Assembly: GCF_003605195.1 (NCBI RefSeq)
Contig: NZ_QYOS01000022.1
Coordinates: 124,001 to 188,000 of the forward strand
Direction of reading: 5' to 3'
DNA length: 64,000 nt
From: Aurantiacibacter odishensis
GTDB taxonomy: Bacteria; Pseudomonadota; Alphaproteobacteria; Sphingomonadales; Sphingomonadaceae
The notes beneath the pieces are model-generated. The model was not told where the DNA came from. It did no database searches and was given only the letters and a program-made list of their open reading frames with translations. Position 1 is the stretch's first letter. Every line of letters starts with the position of its first letter. This document shows positions 63,037 to 64,000 of the stretch, piece after piece. Made by a program: the position numbers and the translations under genes.

Positions 63037-64000
63037 ATGACCAGGGGTAAGAAAAGTTTCGCGGCGTTCCGTAACGCGCTCTACTGCGGTGCCTCAGTGG
63101 CCGCAGCCTGCCTGGCAACCCCCGCGATGGGGCAGGAGCAGGACGACGAGATCGATGGCGAGGACGTCATCATCGTCACCGGCAGCCGCGTCAGCACCGG
63201 GGAAGCACCCGTCGGTGCCACCGCGACCGTGCTAGGCCGGGACGAGATCGAGAATTCCGGCGCCGTCACCATCGACCGCGTGATCCGCGAACTGCCGCAG
63301 GTGTTCGATCTCGGCGTTTCGGAGAACTCGCGCGGGCAGGCCGGCGGTTCGGGCAACATCACCTACGGCAACAGCGTGAACCTGCGCGGTATCGGCCCCT
63401 ACGCGACACTGGTGCTGATCGACGGCCACCGTGTGGTGAACAACAGTCGTTCGACCGACCCCTCGGTATTGCCGACGCTGGGCGTCGAGCGGATCGACGT
63501 CGTCGCCAACGGCGCTTCGGCCATCTACGGCTCCGATGCCGTGGCGGGCGTGGTGAACATCATTCCGCGCCGCTCGCTCGACGGGGTAGAGGCGTTCGGT
63601 CGCTATGGCACGTCGGAAGATGGCGCATTCGACGAATGGTCTGTCGGCGCGGCAGCAGGCTTCCGCTTCGATCGCGGACAGGTGATGTTCGCCTACGAGC
63701 ATGTCGAACGCTCGAACCTGAGCGGCGACGACCGGGATTTCTTCGTTTCCGACCAGACGCCGTTCGGCGGCAACGACTACCGCGTCACCCGCTGCGCGCC
63801 GGGCACGCTGATTGCCAACGGCACCACCTATGCCCTGCCCGACCAGTACACGCAGGCCAACGCCGGTTCCATCGTGGCGGGCACTGCCAACCTCTGCGAC
63901 GGCCTGATCGGGCAGGACCTGATCCCCGAGCAGAAATACGATTCGTTCAACTCGACCGGCACGTTCGAACTGACCGACTGGCTCGAGATCTTCTATGACG
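63037..64000 (+). CDS. TonB-dependent receptor (partial, runs off window)
   Basis: At least 321 residues from an ATG with GGGAGAGAAG upstream; the frame is open to the end of the window and the C-terminal barrel is outside it. Signal peptide ending PAMGQ; TonB box-like DVIIVTGSRV; plug with DEIENSGAVTIDRVIRELPQV, VNLRGIGPYATLVLIDGHRV and DVVANGASAIYGSDAVAGVVNI. Two cysteines lie in the first barrel loop. The LRGIGPYATLVLIDG form is typical of the sphingomonad receptors for plant or algal polymer fragments. Divergent from the GntR regulator. Confidence 0.88.
   Translation, partial: MTRGKKSFAAFRNALYCGASVAAACLATPAMGQEQDDEIDGEDVIIVTGSRVSTGEAPVGATATVLGRDEIENSGAVTIDRVIRELPQVFDLGVSENSRGQAGGSGNITYGNSVNLRGIGPYATLVLIDGHRVVNNSRSTDPSVLPTLGVERIDVVANGASAIYGSDAVAGVVNIIPRRSLDGVEAFGRYGTSEDGAFDEWSVGAAAGFRFDRGQVMFAYEHVERSNLSGDDRDFFVSDQTPFGGNDYRVTRCAPGTLIANGTTYALPDQYTQANAGSIVAGTANLCDGLIGQDLIPEQKYDSFNSTGTFELTDWLEIFYD

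Overview
The window is high-GC DNA from an alphaproteobacterium. Gene content points to the order Sphingomonadales, most likely the Erythrobacteraceae (inference). Supporting evidence is many TonB-dependent receptors of the sphingomonad type, a TorF-type porin, the ChpT phosphotransferase of the CtrA pathway, an alphaproteobacterial RpoH, DUF3297, and a trigger factor with a lysine/alanine-rich tail. Most genes look like core chromosome. Accessory or decayed DNA is limited to about 21.2-21.5 kb, 40.9-42.0 kb and 53.1-53.6 kb.

Layout. 0-6 kb: a TauE/SafE exporter cut by the window edge, an NfrA/NfrB-like envelope pair, the NhaA antiporter, an orphan SUKH protein and two small conserved proteins. 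6.4-8.2 kb: tRNA-Leu and trigger factor. 8.2-14.2 kb: a minus-strand receptor-amidase-receptor block. 14.3-21.2 kb: proteostasis and envelope genes (clpP, clpX, a GFA protein, a cation-efflux protein, mtgA, rpoH, an RluD-type synthase). 21.2-24.7 kb: a GIY-YIG reading frame bounded by perfect 31-bp inverted repeats and fused in frame to a JAMM peptidase, then chpT, an AmpD-type amidase, RNase P RNA and a metallophosphoesterase. 25-31.6 kb: a porin, glyoxalase I, der, a bacterioferritin/Bfd pair with Fur-like operators, and small membrane proteins. 31.7-35.7 kb: a divergent SPOR/ParA/RHH/TPR-SPOR cluster. 35.7-40.7 kb: an SDR, a catalytically empty dihydroorotase, pyrB and sppA. 40.8-42.0 kb: tRNA-Val followed by a broken excisionase-like gene. 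42-48.8 kb: phoX, a TonB receptor and phoD, a phosphate-scavenging module. 49-52.8 kb: an autotransporter carrying an OmpA peptidoglycan-binding tail. 53-57 kb: a decayed integrase, then a PepSY protein and a siderophore receptor under Fur-like sites. 57-62 kb: a divergent histidine kinase/response regulator pair and an unknown secreted protein. 62-64 kb: a GntR/FCD regulator divergent from another TonB receptor cut by the window edge.

The genes fit a heterotroph that relies on TonB receptors. Five complete receptors and one partial one sit beside an amidase, phosphatases, iron genes or a catabolic regulator. ClpP, ClpX, RpoH and trigger factor form a proteostasis group, and a sigma-32-like promoter precedes clpP. 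The two observations most worth following are the inverted-repeat-bounded GIY-YIG unit that fuses into a JAMM gene, and the autotransporter-OmpA hybrid.
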